Of a stretch of DNA of 64,000 nt, positions 47,810-59,060 are shown in pieces. The number at the start of each line of letters is the position of its first letter. Within the stretch, counting starts at the first letter, position 1. Below the pieces are notes generated by a model, which was not told the DNA's origin, made no database searches, and saw only the letters and a program-made list of their open reading frames with translations. The DNA is from Ephydatia muelleri (taxonomy: Eukaryota; Porifera; Demospongiae; Spongillida; Spongillidae): assembly GCA_013339895.1 (NCBI GenBank), contig JABACO010000004.1, positions 13,311,304-13,375,303 of the forward strand, given 5' to 3'. The position numbers and the translations under genes are program-made.

Positions 47810-48109
47810 TTATTCATGCGTACATTGTTCGACGTCCGTTTCCTCCGAGGATGCGGGTGGTGGTGGTGGCGTCTGTGAGCTTGTTCCAAAGTAGCAAGCG
47901 GAGTGCGTCGTGAATTTTCTGGCGTTTTTCGTGTAGCCACCGCAATGCACGCAAGTGAACGAGCCGCCTACACGTTGTACTGTGACACTTGCGTCACCCT
48001 TAGTCAAAATGCACGCTGGGACGTGGATCGCCGACTGATGGTATCTGAGGGCTTCTCCGGAACTGGCTTCAAACAAACACTCGGAACATGGGTACTTTGG
48101 CGAGCTCAT
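47810..48109 (-). CDS. Zinc-finger exon, probably the 5' exon of the helicase gene
   Basis: 99-residue frame starting MSSPKYPCSECLFEASSGEA. It holds two finger-like units: C-x2-C-x12-H-x4-H (residues 8-28, ending in H23 and H28) and FTCVHCGGYTKNARKFTTH, followed by a proline run and an acidic tail. The second unit's neighbourhood (VTVQRVGGSFTCVHCG) has a clear counterpart in the pseudogene at 33470-33615, directly upstream of the OrsD-type finger. The donor is not obvious; candidates lie near 47825. It could instead be a separate small gene. Confidence 0.6.
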   Translation of the reverse strand: MSSPKYPCSECLFEASSGEALRYHQSAIHVPACILTKGDASVTVQRVGGSFTCVHCGGYTKNARKFTTHSACYFGTSSQTPPPPPASSEETDVEQCTHE

Positions 48110-48760
48110 TTATACGTCGCGGCAGAGAACAAGTCTAGCGTTTGAAATTCAAAATGATTAGCATGCGGCTAGATTATTACAACGCCTCGGCTCCAAGCGC
48201 GCTATTCTCATTAAGGCAATCAAGATTCAGTTAACGTGCACGCCCATCTCTTTGGGTCGCCTAGCGAGTAGGGCCAACCCGTCACTTCCTTTATTAATAT
48301 TACAATTGCAAAACGAATGCACGAGATAGCATCGCTATATTGCTAGTGATGTCTTAGTATACTGGTGCCTTCAATCTCGCTCTCCTCGTGACGGTTATAT
48401 AAGAAGGAAGTAGTGACCTCTTGTTCAACCCTTCCAGTCTCTGCTTCACTGAGCAAGGTATGCGCCTGACATGCAGACCTGTTCTTGAATATCTTCTCCC
48501 TTGAGCTAATGTAAGAAGGGAAGACATTCATCATACTGTGATCTTTTTACAAACATCCAACACACGTGCAGACACAATGCAGAAAAAGTTGTACTCAAAA
48601 ACTCCGTATACAACCTACACAGGCTAACCCAAACCCATTTTTATTCGATTGTCATCATCCAAATATGATAAAAAGAGAGACATTATGGTACAGAACAGTG
48701 ATGACTATGCTGTAAGAGGGGTGTAAAAGATTGTCAGAACTACACTCAAGCCTAATTAAA
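48110..48760. other. Spacer upstream of the helicase gene
   Basis: No gene supported. The region immediately upstream of 48109 on the minus strand would hold the helicase promoter; no clear TATA element is seen. Confidence 0.4.
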
Positions 48761-48761
48761 T

Positions 48762-48767
48762 TTTATT
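48762..48767 (-). terminator. AATAAA polyadenylation signal
   Basis: Canonical hexamer on the minus strand about 100 bp after the TGA of the Gly-rich exon. Confidence 0.5.
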
Positions 48768-48866
48768 GCACTAATTGAAAGTCTGTAAAATTAGAAGCCC
48801 AACTCTAACACACTAGCAGAGTATGAAGTGGACCTAGAAAAAGCAATCCGTATGGATCGTAAGGTT

Positions 48867-49069
48867 TCAAGTGAAGTAAATGATACCCCCTCCAGCTCTC
48901 CCCCCACCAGAGCTCCCCCCACTGCCAGCAGCAGCACTGCCACTACCATTGCTGGCCCCCTGGCCTCTTCCTCCATGGTCCACTTGGGCAGGGAATGGCA
49001 GGGCCCGAGGCCGCAGTTGACGCATGAATAGGGGCTGGGGTGCCGGGGTGACAGAGGCGGCTTTGTCTA
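48867..49069 (-). CDS. Possible last exon of a Gly/Ser-rich protein
   Basis: After a TTTGCAAAG acceptor on the minus strand the frame reads KAASVTPAPQPLFMRQLRPR and then a Gly/Ser/Ala tail (GGRGQGASNGSGSAAAGSGG) ending GGIIYFT and TGA. The base composition is strikingly GC-rich compared with its surroundings, which supports coding use, and an AATAAA lies downstream. No upstream exons are found; the fold-back element at 49219 lies directly upstream. Gene identity unknown. Confidence 0.4.
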
Positions 49070-49218
49070 CTTTGCAAAGATTATTATTTACAAATTAAGT
49101 GTGTCATGTAATTATATTCATTCAATGTAACTTGCATTCTAATATTCTATTATTGGTCTTGATGTAGCCTGGGGACAAGGCTAAATGCTATATGACAGGG
49201 AGAAAAAAAAACTCATGA

Positions 49219-49519
49219 AACAAGAAATAAAAACATTCTCTAACGAGAAAGTTAGTGGGCATATAGGATTGACAATGGTGGTGTAAAAAGCACGGAAACA
49301 AGTGTGACAGAAATTTTACTGGAAAATTGAAATAGGCCTATATTTAGCCAATTTTTTCAGGTGTGCGTGTACTGCCTAAATGTGAGTGGGCTAAATATAG
49401 GCCTATTTCAATTTTCCAGTAAAATTTCTGTCACGCTTGTTTCCGTGCTTTTTACACCACCATTGTCAATGCTATATGCCCACTAACTTTATCGTTAGAG
49501 AATGTTATTATTTCTTGTT
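49219..49519. mobile_element. Fold-back MITE with ~130-bp arms
   Basis: Arms 49219-49349 and 49389-49519 are near-perfect reverse complements (AACATTCTCTAACGAKAAAG at the ends, GGCCTATATTTAGCC at the loop edge). The loop is about 39 bp. No coding capacity. Arm identity is high, so it inserted recently or the arms are converted. Confidence 0.92.
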
Positions 49520-50690
49520 ATATTTACTACAAAAGAATATCAGAGTATGATCTGAATTGGTTGTAAACTTGTGTGTCATAGCATTACAAACGCAACCACC
49601 CATGCAAAAATACACAATAGCTGAACTCTCAACAGATATGCCACTGACCAACACATACTGCTTACACTCATTGATGTACTGTATGACTAGTGATATATAC
49701 ACACACACACGAAACGGTAACTACACCTCCGGCCTTTTTTATGTTGTACTAGGATGGATGGTAGCAAACTAATCAATGAATACAGTGGCAACCGTTTGCA
49801 AGCCAAAAAATAAATGAAACTAAGATGACAAATGAAACAAAGATAAGGTGGACATCTTAAAGTTTAGAACCTATTTATTTTCGGTATATATGCTAATATC
49901 AAGCTCACCTCCGAGGTTTTGACGTGCGTCAGCAAACGATGTCTATCCTAAAATCAGAAAATAATACGAGAATAGAAAAAGTAGTTCATAACGACTAGGT
50001 ACGTACACACACGCGCACGTACACAAACTTGTGCATGTATGTACGCACAGATGCGTTTACTTACTCGCTTGCTCGATCGGTTAGCTCGCGTCCTAATGTG
50101 CGATGTGTCCGCGCGTGTCGTTCAAGTTCCTCGAAGCAGTTTTTAAGTAGCGTGCTAGATTCGAGGCAGCAAAACGCGCGCGAGGCTCAATATTAGACAA
50201 GCGTCGTATGTGCGTGCTAGCGTACGCACGCTCGCCATCAGGTCCACTTACGTGACGAGCTGTAGCGCTAAAAGCAGCGCACTCGCTTTAAAAACGGTCC
50301 TGAACTGTCGTTCTCCAAAATATCAATTTAATGTTTACGTGGCGCTCCAATTAGAACGCATGCATATCAGCTAATTGCAAATTAGTATTCATAATCATTT
50401 CAAATTTTTAAATCAGCTGTTCGCACAGTTAGCTCGCTAGCCTAGATAGCTTTGTGAATCGTTGCATCGGGAACTTTTGAATTGAAAACGGTGAGTAACA
50501 ACCAACGTTTGGATACTATTAGTACGCGTTTGTGTAGCTTCTGAGGCGTTTCTATCGCTTGTACTAGTGCTGGGCTTGCATATTTTACTGTTGGAATGAA
50601 GGGGAACTCGGTTAAGCGTGGGACAGTAAGCGCGTGTGTAGGAAACGACGGTTGTGTGATTGTAGCTGGGTACGTCGTTAAGCTTTGCTT
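49520..50690. other. Spacer, no gene seen
   Basis: Contains CG-rich words around 50000-50280 (GCGCGC, TACGTACAC) and, near 50340-50420, a diverged copy of the unit element also seen near 36640, 52650 and 59970 (ATTTCAAATTYAAAT). No exon supported. Confidence 0.45.
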
Positions 50691-51360
50691 TGTTAAAGGC
50701 ATTGCAAGCGCTCCGTGGCAATGAAGCTTTTTTAAAGGCATTGCGTGTCTTGTGTGGCTTTCACGTAGCGTCGCGAGTGTACCTGTTGCAGTGAATGCTT
50801 TGTGAAGGCATTGCAAATGTCCAGTGGCAGCGTACGCTATTATAAAGCACTGCAGCATGCCCGTGACAGTGTTTAAGGCATTGTGAGTGTGTCCCCGCGG
50901 CAGTGTAAAGCTTTCTTAAATGCACTACATGGCAGTGAAGTTTTTTAAAGGGTATTGCAAGTGTTGTATAGCGTTGGTGTAACGTCATAGGTTTGCGTAA
51001 GTGTTCCTGTGGCAGTGTAAGCTTTTTTTAAAAGCATCCCAAGCGTACCCGTGGTACAGAAAGCTTTTTGATGGCGTTACAAGTGCCCACGGCTTTGTAA
51101 GCTTGTCCGGTGGCAGGATTAAAAGTGTTCCCATGGCATGCAGGTGTGAACTTAACAAGTGGCGTACGCTTTTTCATAGGCTTTTTATTATTTATTGTGG
51201 CAGTTTGAGCATTAGAAGTGTGACCGTGGCAGTAAGCTTTTCTAAAGGCATTAAAAGTGTTTCACCGCAGCATATAAGCTTGTCCTATGGCATAAGTTTG
51301 AGCAAGTGTGCCAGTGGCAGTGTAGCATTGCTAATAATGAGCAGCAAAGTCTGGGTGTTT
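50690..51360. repeat. Degenerate minisatellite (AAGGCATTGCAAGYG/AAGCTTTTTTAA type)
   Basis: Irregular repeats of GGCATTGCAAGTG, CCGTGGCAGTGTAAGCTTTT and TTAAAGGCATT, related to the 37560-39070 domain. Confidence 0.8.
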
Positions 51361-52789
51361 TAGAGAATGTAGCTACTGCTTACGTGTACGCCACGAGAAA
51401 TAAGATGGTAAGCTAACATAACGCGTGCCACCTAATTCATATTTTATTATCGATTCGCGCGCATATAGAAACGTGATAACTAACGACTCTTCTTAACGGT
51501 TATTTAATATCTAATGTGTAGGGCGTTGTACCATGTACGATGGTTGTACTTCCCAGGGTACGCAAGATTTTTGCGTTCCACCTTTGCAGCATTATAGTGT
51601 TAGCAATGCTTGCAATCAGAATGCGTAAAAGGTGGTACGCAAAAACGTACCCGCTCGCGATGCACATGCCACGTCCACTACATTCACATGCTCGCAAACG
51701 GTGACAAAAGCTTCACAAACGGTGATAAAAGCGTCGTGAATGTAGCTGTTAATTAGAGGCAATTAAACGGCATCCGCGTTCAGTTGCCGTTGCGTTACCG
51801 TGCAGTTTGTTAAAACGGCCGTTAAGTTCATCGCTACTGTATATAAATATCAATAATTAATTTGCAAGTTTCGTAATTGCATTCATATATAATCCCACAA
51901 TCACTTTGTAACATTATTTCTGGTATATAAATACAAAGGCGGAAATCTATAATACTAGACGCGGCAAGAACCGATGAACAAAGTAATCGGCAAGGTTTGT
52001 AGCAATGCCCTGGATCAGCTACACTTCCTCCCATGAGCCAGGTCTTTAACCCTCCCCTGGTAGTCGTCCTACAGGCGAGGCACCACTTTTTATTCATTGC
52101 AACTTGTTTGTTTTTTTTTTGCTTGTGTGTGTGCAGTTGGAAGCGTGCAAAGTAATGTCGTCCATGTTCCGACATATATGAGACTGTCAAACAAGACTTA
52201 CTTAACAATCCTATGAAATGATGGAACGAAGGGCATTATGGACACTTTTCGGTATAGTGTTCGTGGATAAAGCAAGGTTGTAAATTGCAAGGTTTTGTGG
52301 GGTTTCGCATGGCATGCAAGTGCACACACTGAAGACAGTAGTATTAGCCTTGTCATTAAAAAATGCATTGTTAAATGATCCTAGCTGTTAGTTGCATTCC
52401 GTTGCATGCATTCTGGTTCTTGATAAGTTTTGTATGCAGCTTTTGATTTGCACAGCTACTTATTTTGAAAGTTTACCGTGTTGAAGCAACGCTGAGACTT
52501 CATCAGGAGAGAGTGCAGTTGCACGTGAATAAATGTGACTTGCTTTTACCGGCAATTGAATGCCAAATTTGTTATTGAAGTGTTCCACCAGAAATAATAA
52601 ATTACGTACGTAGCGTCACCGAGTCATTGAATAGAAATGCTTGTGAAAGATAATGAGCTTCAATGCGCGCGTGATTAATAAGTTATTATTTTAATTCAGG
52701 TATATATATATATATATATATAACCTCAATAAATTTAATAAGTAACAATAAGTAAATATTTCTAATTGTAATTTTCGTACAATGGTAGG
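51361..52789. other. Spacer, no gene seen
   Basis: Contains a (TA)n tract at 52701-52722 and CACAAACGGTGA/TAAAAGC duplications at 51690-51730. The 51834-52208 frame is not recognised. Confidence 0.45.
52701..52722. repeat. (TA)11 microsatellite
   Basis: Pure TA dinucleotides. Confidence 0.98.
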
Positions 52790-53059
52790 CTAGGCAGGTT
52801 AGGCAGGCTGGTAGTTAGCGTGCGTAGCTTATTGTGTCGGCGAGAAGATAGTGAGTCAGGGGCAACGCGTACGTCTGTGTGGTGCGCGCGCGTACATATG
52901 TATACCGATTATGTGTGTGTGTATTGCCAACTCTAGGATATTAGTGCCAGAGCGTGAAGCTAGTGAATGGTCTGCCTCGTAACCACGTTTGGTGTGCTTG
53001 GTGATTGGTCCTGGCTTGTAACTACAGCAAGGTTGTAACGTGCAATTTGAGCCTACGGG
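52790..53059. repeat. Left flank unit of the permuted duplication
   Basis: Diverged repeat of 60060-60300 (GCGTGCGTAGCTTATTGT, CAACTCTAGGATA, GTGTGCTTGGTGATTGG) and related to 36720-36880. This is resident sequence into which duplication copy 2 appears inserted. Confidence 0.75.
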
Positions 53060-56000
53060 TATCCCAACTTGATGTAGTGAAGTAATTAGGCCCTTATGAG
53101 ATTTAATGCTGGGGTCTGACAAACAAACAGGGTAGCCAAACACTTGTGGAATAGCTTGTAACAATCCCCGTGTATATTAGACGAATCATGTAAACAAATT
53201 ATTTTACTCGTGCCCGGCCCGTACATCTATTGACTCAATTGGCAATTGAGCAGCCAAATAAATGCCACGTAACTACCCTGTAACTAAGGAACCTAATAGT
53301 GGCACTTTGAGCATATGATGCAGGTAGCATAAGTTTAACCGTGCCTTCGTAAGGTGTACAAGTGTGACCGTGACTCTAAGCTTCTCTCCTAGAAATGATA
53401 GCTTGTATGTGTGACCTTGAACGCTGACGGGTAAGGAAGTGTGTTGTAGATGTGAACAAGGGTACCCATGGCTGTTCTAAAGGCTAAAGCTAGTGGATAC
53501 GCATGAAAAAAATTACTACGTGTATGGTACCGATGGCTATGAAAGATAAATATGGGAATAGCCCCCGTGGCATTGTAGGTTTATGGAAGTGTGCCCGTGC
53601 CAGTGTAAGCTTTTTTGAAGGGATTGCAAGCGTCCCGTAATAGTGTAAGTTTGTCCTTGGCATTGTAAGTATGCATAGGTTCTCGTGCAAGCACAAAAAG
53701 GTTATCCATGGCACGACAAGGGTTTAATAGGTGTGCTTAATTAAGCTTGCAGGTGATGTAAGTGTCCCATAGCTGGCAAGCCTTTCCCATGCATGCATGC
53801 GCTATGGCACAAAAAGGTTATTTGTGCCACGACAAGGCTTTAATATGTGTGTTGATGCTTGCCCACAGCGGGTAAGCCTTCTTAAGGATATGCTACGGTA
53901 CAAAACTGTTATCCATGCATGGCACGACAAGGCTTTAATAAGTGAGGGCACATAAGCTTTTCTGACACCCCCATGCCTATGGTATTTTTAAAAGGCATTT
54001 GCAAGTGCGCCCGCGACTACGTAAGCTTGCCCCCATGGCATTGTAGGCTTGTGTAAGTGGTCCGAACAGTACGTATAAGCTTGTACAAAGGCATTGTAGA
54101 TGTCCCCGTGGCTATGTAAGCTTGTGATAGGTGCCCCCGTATTTTTAAAAGGCATTTGCAAGTGGGCCCGCGACTACGTAAGCTTGTCCCATGGCATTGT
54201 AGGCTTGTGTAAGTGGTTCCCTTGCTATGTAAGAGATTACGAGAGTACGTATAAGCTTGTACACTGGCATTGTAGATGTTCCCGTGACTACATGTATATG
54301 TAAGTGATTTGCAACTGTGCCCGTGACTACGTAAGCTTGTGAAAGGTGCCCCGTGGCTATGTAAGTGTATGAAAACTATACGTCAGCTTCGGCTATGGCA
54401 TTGTAGGCTTGGGTAAGTGTCCCCGTGGGTATGTACTTGGACCCATGACTACGTAGCTTGCCCCACGGGTTGTGTAAGCGTACCTGTGGCTATGTAAGTG
54501 AATGCGTAAGCTTGTGCTGTGACATGTAGGCTTGTGTAAGTGTCCCCATGGGTATTTATGGGTATGCATGTGAATGCAAGTGCTACCGTGCCAACGTATA
54601 AGCTTGCATCGTGGCTACGTAGGCTTGTGTAAGCGTATACCGTGGCTATGTAAATGTATGCAAACTACGCAAGTTTGTGCTATGCATTGTAGGCTTGTGT
54701 AAGTGTCCCACGGGTATGTAGGTGAGTGTAAGTGCTCCCGTGACTACGTAAGCTTGCCCCAAGGCTATGTAGGCTTGCGTAAGCGTACCCGTGGCTATGT
54801 AAGTCATTACAAGTAGGACGTTTGTGTTAAATGCCGCTAGTACGCTCGCCCGCACACACAGCAGTACCTTAACAACAGCAGTTAGAGCCCATTAGAGTTA
54901 GGCACGTCTTCCAGAAGAGTTTCAGAGTCTGGTGTTCAGACAGACGAGCTGCAGCAAAAGAATAAAGCGCTAGTGTCAAAACAGTTAAAGCGCTCGCACA
55001 TGCACACGTAACGATACCACCAGCGTTTGGAAGGATAGCTTACCTTGAGCATAGGCCTCTTTTTTTCATGGTTGCCAGGTTTCCAGTAGTAGAGTCTCCT
55101 ACCAATGCCAAAGAAATACAAGCTTCTAAGTAACGTAACACCCGTACATTAAAGGTCTCTTGTAAATCTAATAGGGTCCCCCGACTTTACCTGGTCCTCG
55201 TGCACAAACAATTTTACGGAGAAATCTGGAACTGCGCGACATATCGTGCATCGGAACGACATTCACGGGTACCAAATGACATTCACGGGTACCAAATTCA
55301 ATTACGAGTACCGAGAACAATAGCACGACATGTCGCGCATTCAGCTAAGAGTATTAGGGATCTTCTATTGCAGATACATAATTTACAGACTCATCTAATC
55401 CAATGCACAGGGCTCGTTTCCTTGCAGCATCCTGTAAGGAGTCTGGTGCATGGTTAAATGCCCTGCCGGTTACATCACTGGGACTACGCATGGATAATGC
55501 TACTTTGAGAATATCTATGGGTTTGTGTCAAAGCCATACCTGCCTCAGTTTGCCACGCATGGCTTAAGCTGCAGAAAGAGTGCAGGACGCTTTGGTTTCA
55601 GCACATGTTCCATCACGTTTGGAGCCTTTGGGTCTGTATCGTTCAGATGGTGTTTCAATTGTCCCTTGGAAGTGTGGGCAACTTCTGGTGTGGGATGCAA
55701 CGTGTACGGATACTCTTGCACCTTCTTACTCCACAATTGCTGCACACCAAGTTGGAGCAGTTGCTCAACAGGCAGAAGGTAGGAAGATGCACAAGTATAA
55801 ACACCTTGGACTCGTGCTACTTTTTCACTCCAGTGGCAATAGAGACAAGTGGAGTTTTTGGACCAAAGACAACAGAGTTCCTGAAAGAGTTGGGGCATCG
55901 ATTGAGGCAGGTGTCTGGAGAAGCAAACTCCTTTGCATACCTCACTCAGAGACTCTCAGTTGCCGTCCAACGTGGCAATGCAGCTTCTGTGTTGGGAACA

Positions 56001-57605
56001 ATTAAGATGGACAGTGAAGAGGAAGAGTTTTTAGTACAAAAATTGTTGTATTGTATGAGTGAGTGCGTTAGGATAAGTATATGTTAGGTCGTGTTTTTGT
56101 TAGCCATATATGTAAGTATTCCTGTTATATATTTATTATTATAAAATACCCATGATGATGATTATTATTATTTATTTAATATAAATTATTACATTTTTTG
56201 GTTCAATAATACTAATAATACTGTACATACATTTATCCCATTCGTGTATTCTCTTGTATCTTGTATTCTAATGATAATTATATATTTCAATATTACTGAG
56301 GTCACTGCTGATCTTTTTGGCAGACTTAGTCTGGTGTTAACTCGTAGCATAGCAAGAGCTATTTTGACTACAAGTCTGCCCCAATCATTTGAGTAGACTA
56401 TGTCTGAAACATTAGTTTAGTCTGTTTAAAGAGTTTTATTATCATGTATGTATTAATTAATTTATATGTTAAATAAAATGAAATATAAATATTAAATTAA
56501 AATTCCTCCAGATTAAGCCAGACTACAGAATGGTAAGACGTACGCCATTTAAACAGATGGGTCTGGGAACACGCTTGGTAACTAAGCACAAAAGAGATTG
56601 GCTAGGTAAGTGACAAACTTGACATCACAGCGTGTGGGAAGCTTTTAGGTGGTACTGTACTCGTAGGCCTATGAGTTTGAGCTTATAGTAATACGACAGT
56701 GTCACGTACACCATATTTACATTCACGATGACTTACAGTTTACGCCATCGCACTAACGTCGTGCACGGCGACTTGTACGAAGATAGTACGTGCCACGGAG
56801 AAACGTGTACACAGATGGCAAGACTACTGCGTGCGCTAACAGGCCCATAGAACCTGGCGCTAACTTCTGAATTGTCGATCGAGCCGAGTTCTGCCAATGT
56901 CACTAATTGAGTGCTATAATTAGAATTATTAATAACAAATCATTTCAATTCAAATGTTTGTGACGAGTGGATAGGGTGTTTTGTGTAGCTTTGTGTTGCG
57001 TCGATAAGGTTGTAAACAGGTGAGCAAGGCACTGTGCTTATCTGTGTGATGCGTGCGTGTATGTGTAAAGACTAAACGCTACGCGCTGGATAACATAAAG
57101 GGTCTGTCTCGTATGTACTAATGCAGGTGGCACTTTGAGCCTACGCTAACTTACTATGCACACTACCCCGACGTTCTAAAGTAGGCCCTCGTGAGATATA
57201 ATGCTGTGGTCCACAAATAAACAGAAGCCTAACAATAGCCAATATTGACCGTGGCTTCGCCTATTAGTTTGTACTTTTGTGAGTTTGTAAGCTCGGTATA
57301 GCTAGGTAAGAGTGCACGTATACGCTAACGCATGCACGCACCACCACGCAGATAAAAGGCGTTTGTGTAGATATAGCGAAGAGTGACTGTGCGTAGCTAT
57401 AGTGAGGCTCTTGCCTGCTACCACTGTTTGAAGCTCTGTAGTAAGTAGCTACACGTACATGTATGCGCGCCATACACATGGTAGTGATGGAGTCCAGCCT
57501 AAGAGCAGCAAGCGGTCACCCTAATAGCCATGTAAACAAAGAGTTTAACTCGTGCCCGGATCATACATTCGTTGGTAATTGATGCTATCTTCGTAAGGTT
57601 GTGCT
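53060..57605. repeat. Segmental duplication copy 2 (order B-A, circularly permuted)
   Basis: 53060-55356 equals 37323-39614 and 55357-57605 equals 35052-37322, same strand throughout. The new internal joint (GAGTATTA/GGGATCTTC at 55356/55357) fuses the two outer ends of copy 1. The outer ends of copy 2 correspond to adjacent bases 37322 and 37323 of copy 1. Confidence 0.93.
55357..56060 (+). pseudogene. LINE endonuclease-region copy inside the duplication
   Basis: Same as 35052-35778 but starting abruptly inside the element. Keeps LLVWDATCTDT (Asp where copy 1 has Asn) and lacks the 20-bp insertion at the GCAGGACGC repeat. Confidence 0.8.
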
Positions 57606-58500
57606 AAGCTTCTAAGCATGGTAATGGTAGCTATAAGTGTTATACGAGGCGGCAAGGCAATAAAATGGTTTCCTTGGGTGTACAAGGGCGCCGTGGTTTG
57701 GTTAGCTTTTTTTTTTAAGCGTGCCTTAGTATAAAGGCATTTCCAAGCTAAGCCTATTATGCGTGGCACGATAAGGCTTTAATAGCACGGTGTGTTTAAG
57801 CTTGCTGACTTGTGTATTTATACTAGCAGGCTTACACGTTACTAAAGGCAGTCGTGTGTTAGTGTACAACTGGCACGGCAGCTGGAAGTTTAAACTTGGC
57901 GCTAAAGTCCAGGGGATGTGACGAGCTAATACGAACACACAGCAGTGTAAGGTTGTCCTATGGCATTGACGTTTTTTGTGTAAGTGTCGGCTTGTAAGTT
58001 TTTGTGTGTAAGTGTCGGCGTGACAGTGTAAGCTTGTCCTGTGGCATTGTAAGTTTGCACAAGTGCCCCATAGCAAGCAAGCCTCCAAAGCGTACGCTAT
58101 AGCCCAAACATACGCTATGGCACGAAAAGGGTTTTCCCATAGGAGGCAAGCCTTTCTAAGCGTACACTATAGTACATAAAGGGTCTCCCATAGCGGGCAA
58201 GCCTTCCCCAAGCATACGCTACGGCACAACATGGGGTCTCCCTCCCATACGGTGAGCAAAGCCTCTGTATGTATAGTCAGGCGTGCCAAGTGTGTGTAAG
58301 CCTTCTAGGTGGTGCAAGGGGTGTATGCTCGTAACAGGTATTTAAAGCTTGGGTTTGCTAAAGGGCAATTGGCGTGTGTGAATGTTACTGGTGACTATAA
58401 ACCCATCGAGTGTGTGAAGCATACTAAATGGCGCGTGTACTAGCCAGTACTGACATGGCTTGCTTGTGTAGTGTTTTGTTTGTACACAGCAATCGAGCGT
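57606..58500. repeat. Degenerate HindIII-word minisatellite, right flank of the duplication
   Basis: Words TACGAGGCGGCAAGG, GCCGTGGTTYGGT, AAAGGCATTTCC, CCCATAGCGGGCAAGCCTT recur. The start matches 60600-60720, so it is the right half of the resident unit interrupted by copy 2. Confidence 0.75.
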
Positions 58501-58749
58501 GACGCTTCGCTCAAGGGTAGGTGAAACGGTTGGTTAAAGGGGGTACAGACTGTGGCTGGTTTGAGCTATGTGAATCACAGCTGGCACTTATTCTTTCATC
58601 CAGGTTATGCTCTACAATTGCAAGAACCACATGTTGAACTCGTTGTCTACAGAACCCTTGTATTATTATACATATATGCAGGAGTTAAGTGGTGTTTATG
58701 TATTTGAGAATGTGAAATAAACCTGATAGTTATGTGTATGGGCACTTTC

Positions 58750-59060
58750 ATCTTATAGGAGTGTGCTAAGCTTCAAGGTAGCACAGCTGGCATCTATAAA
58801 ATGTAGAAAGCTTCTACGTGATACGGAAGGCATCTACTAGACACTGCTAGTGTATCAAATGGCAGGCATGTGTATGACATGGCAGAGATGCACAAAGCTT
58901 GTTTATATCAAGGAAGGCATGTACATGGCTTGTGTATGACACGGCAAGCATGTTCAAAGCTTATTTACAACACGGCAGGCATGCTCAAAGGTTGTGTATG
59001 ACATGGCGAGATGTACAAAGCTTCCATTTGACACGGCAGGCATGCACACAGCTTAATGCG
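58750..59060. repeat. ~37-bp minisatellite (GCAGGCATG...AAAGCTT)
   Basis: About seven irregular units of TGACAYGGCAGGCATG followed by CAAAGCTTGTGTA. Confidence 0.8.

Noticed and set aside
48791..48976. Hydrophobic Val/Leu/Gly protein on the minus strand
   Set aside because: It is a shifted frame of the GC-rich Gly/Ser exon, which has better support (acceptor, AATAAA downstream).
55354..55359. TTAGGG at the joint of the permuted duplication, suggesting telomere involvement
   Set aside because: A single hexamer formed by joining ...TTA to GGG...; chance is a sufficient explanation.
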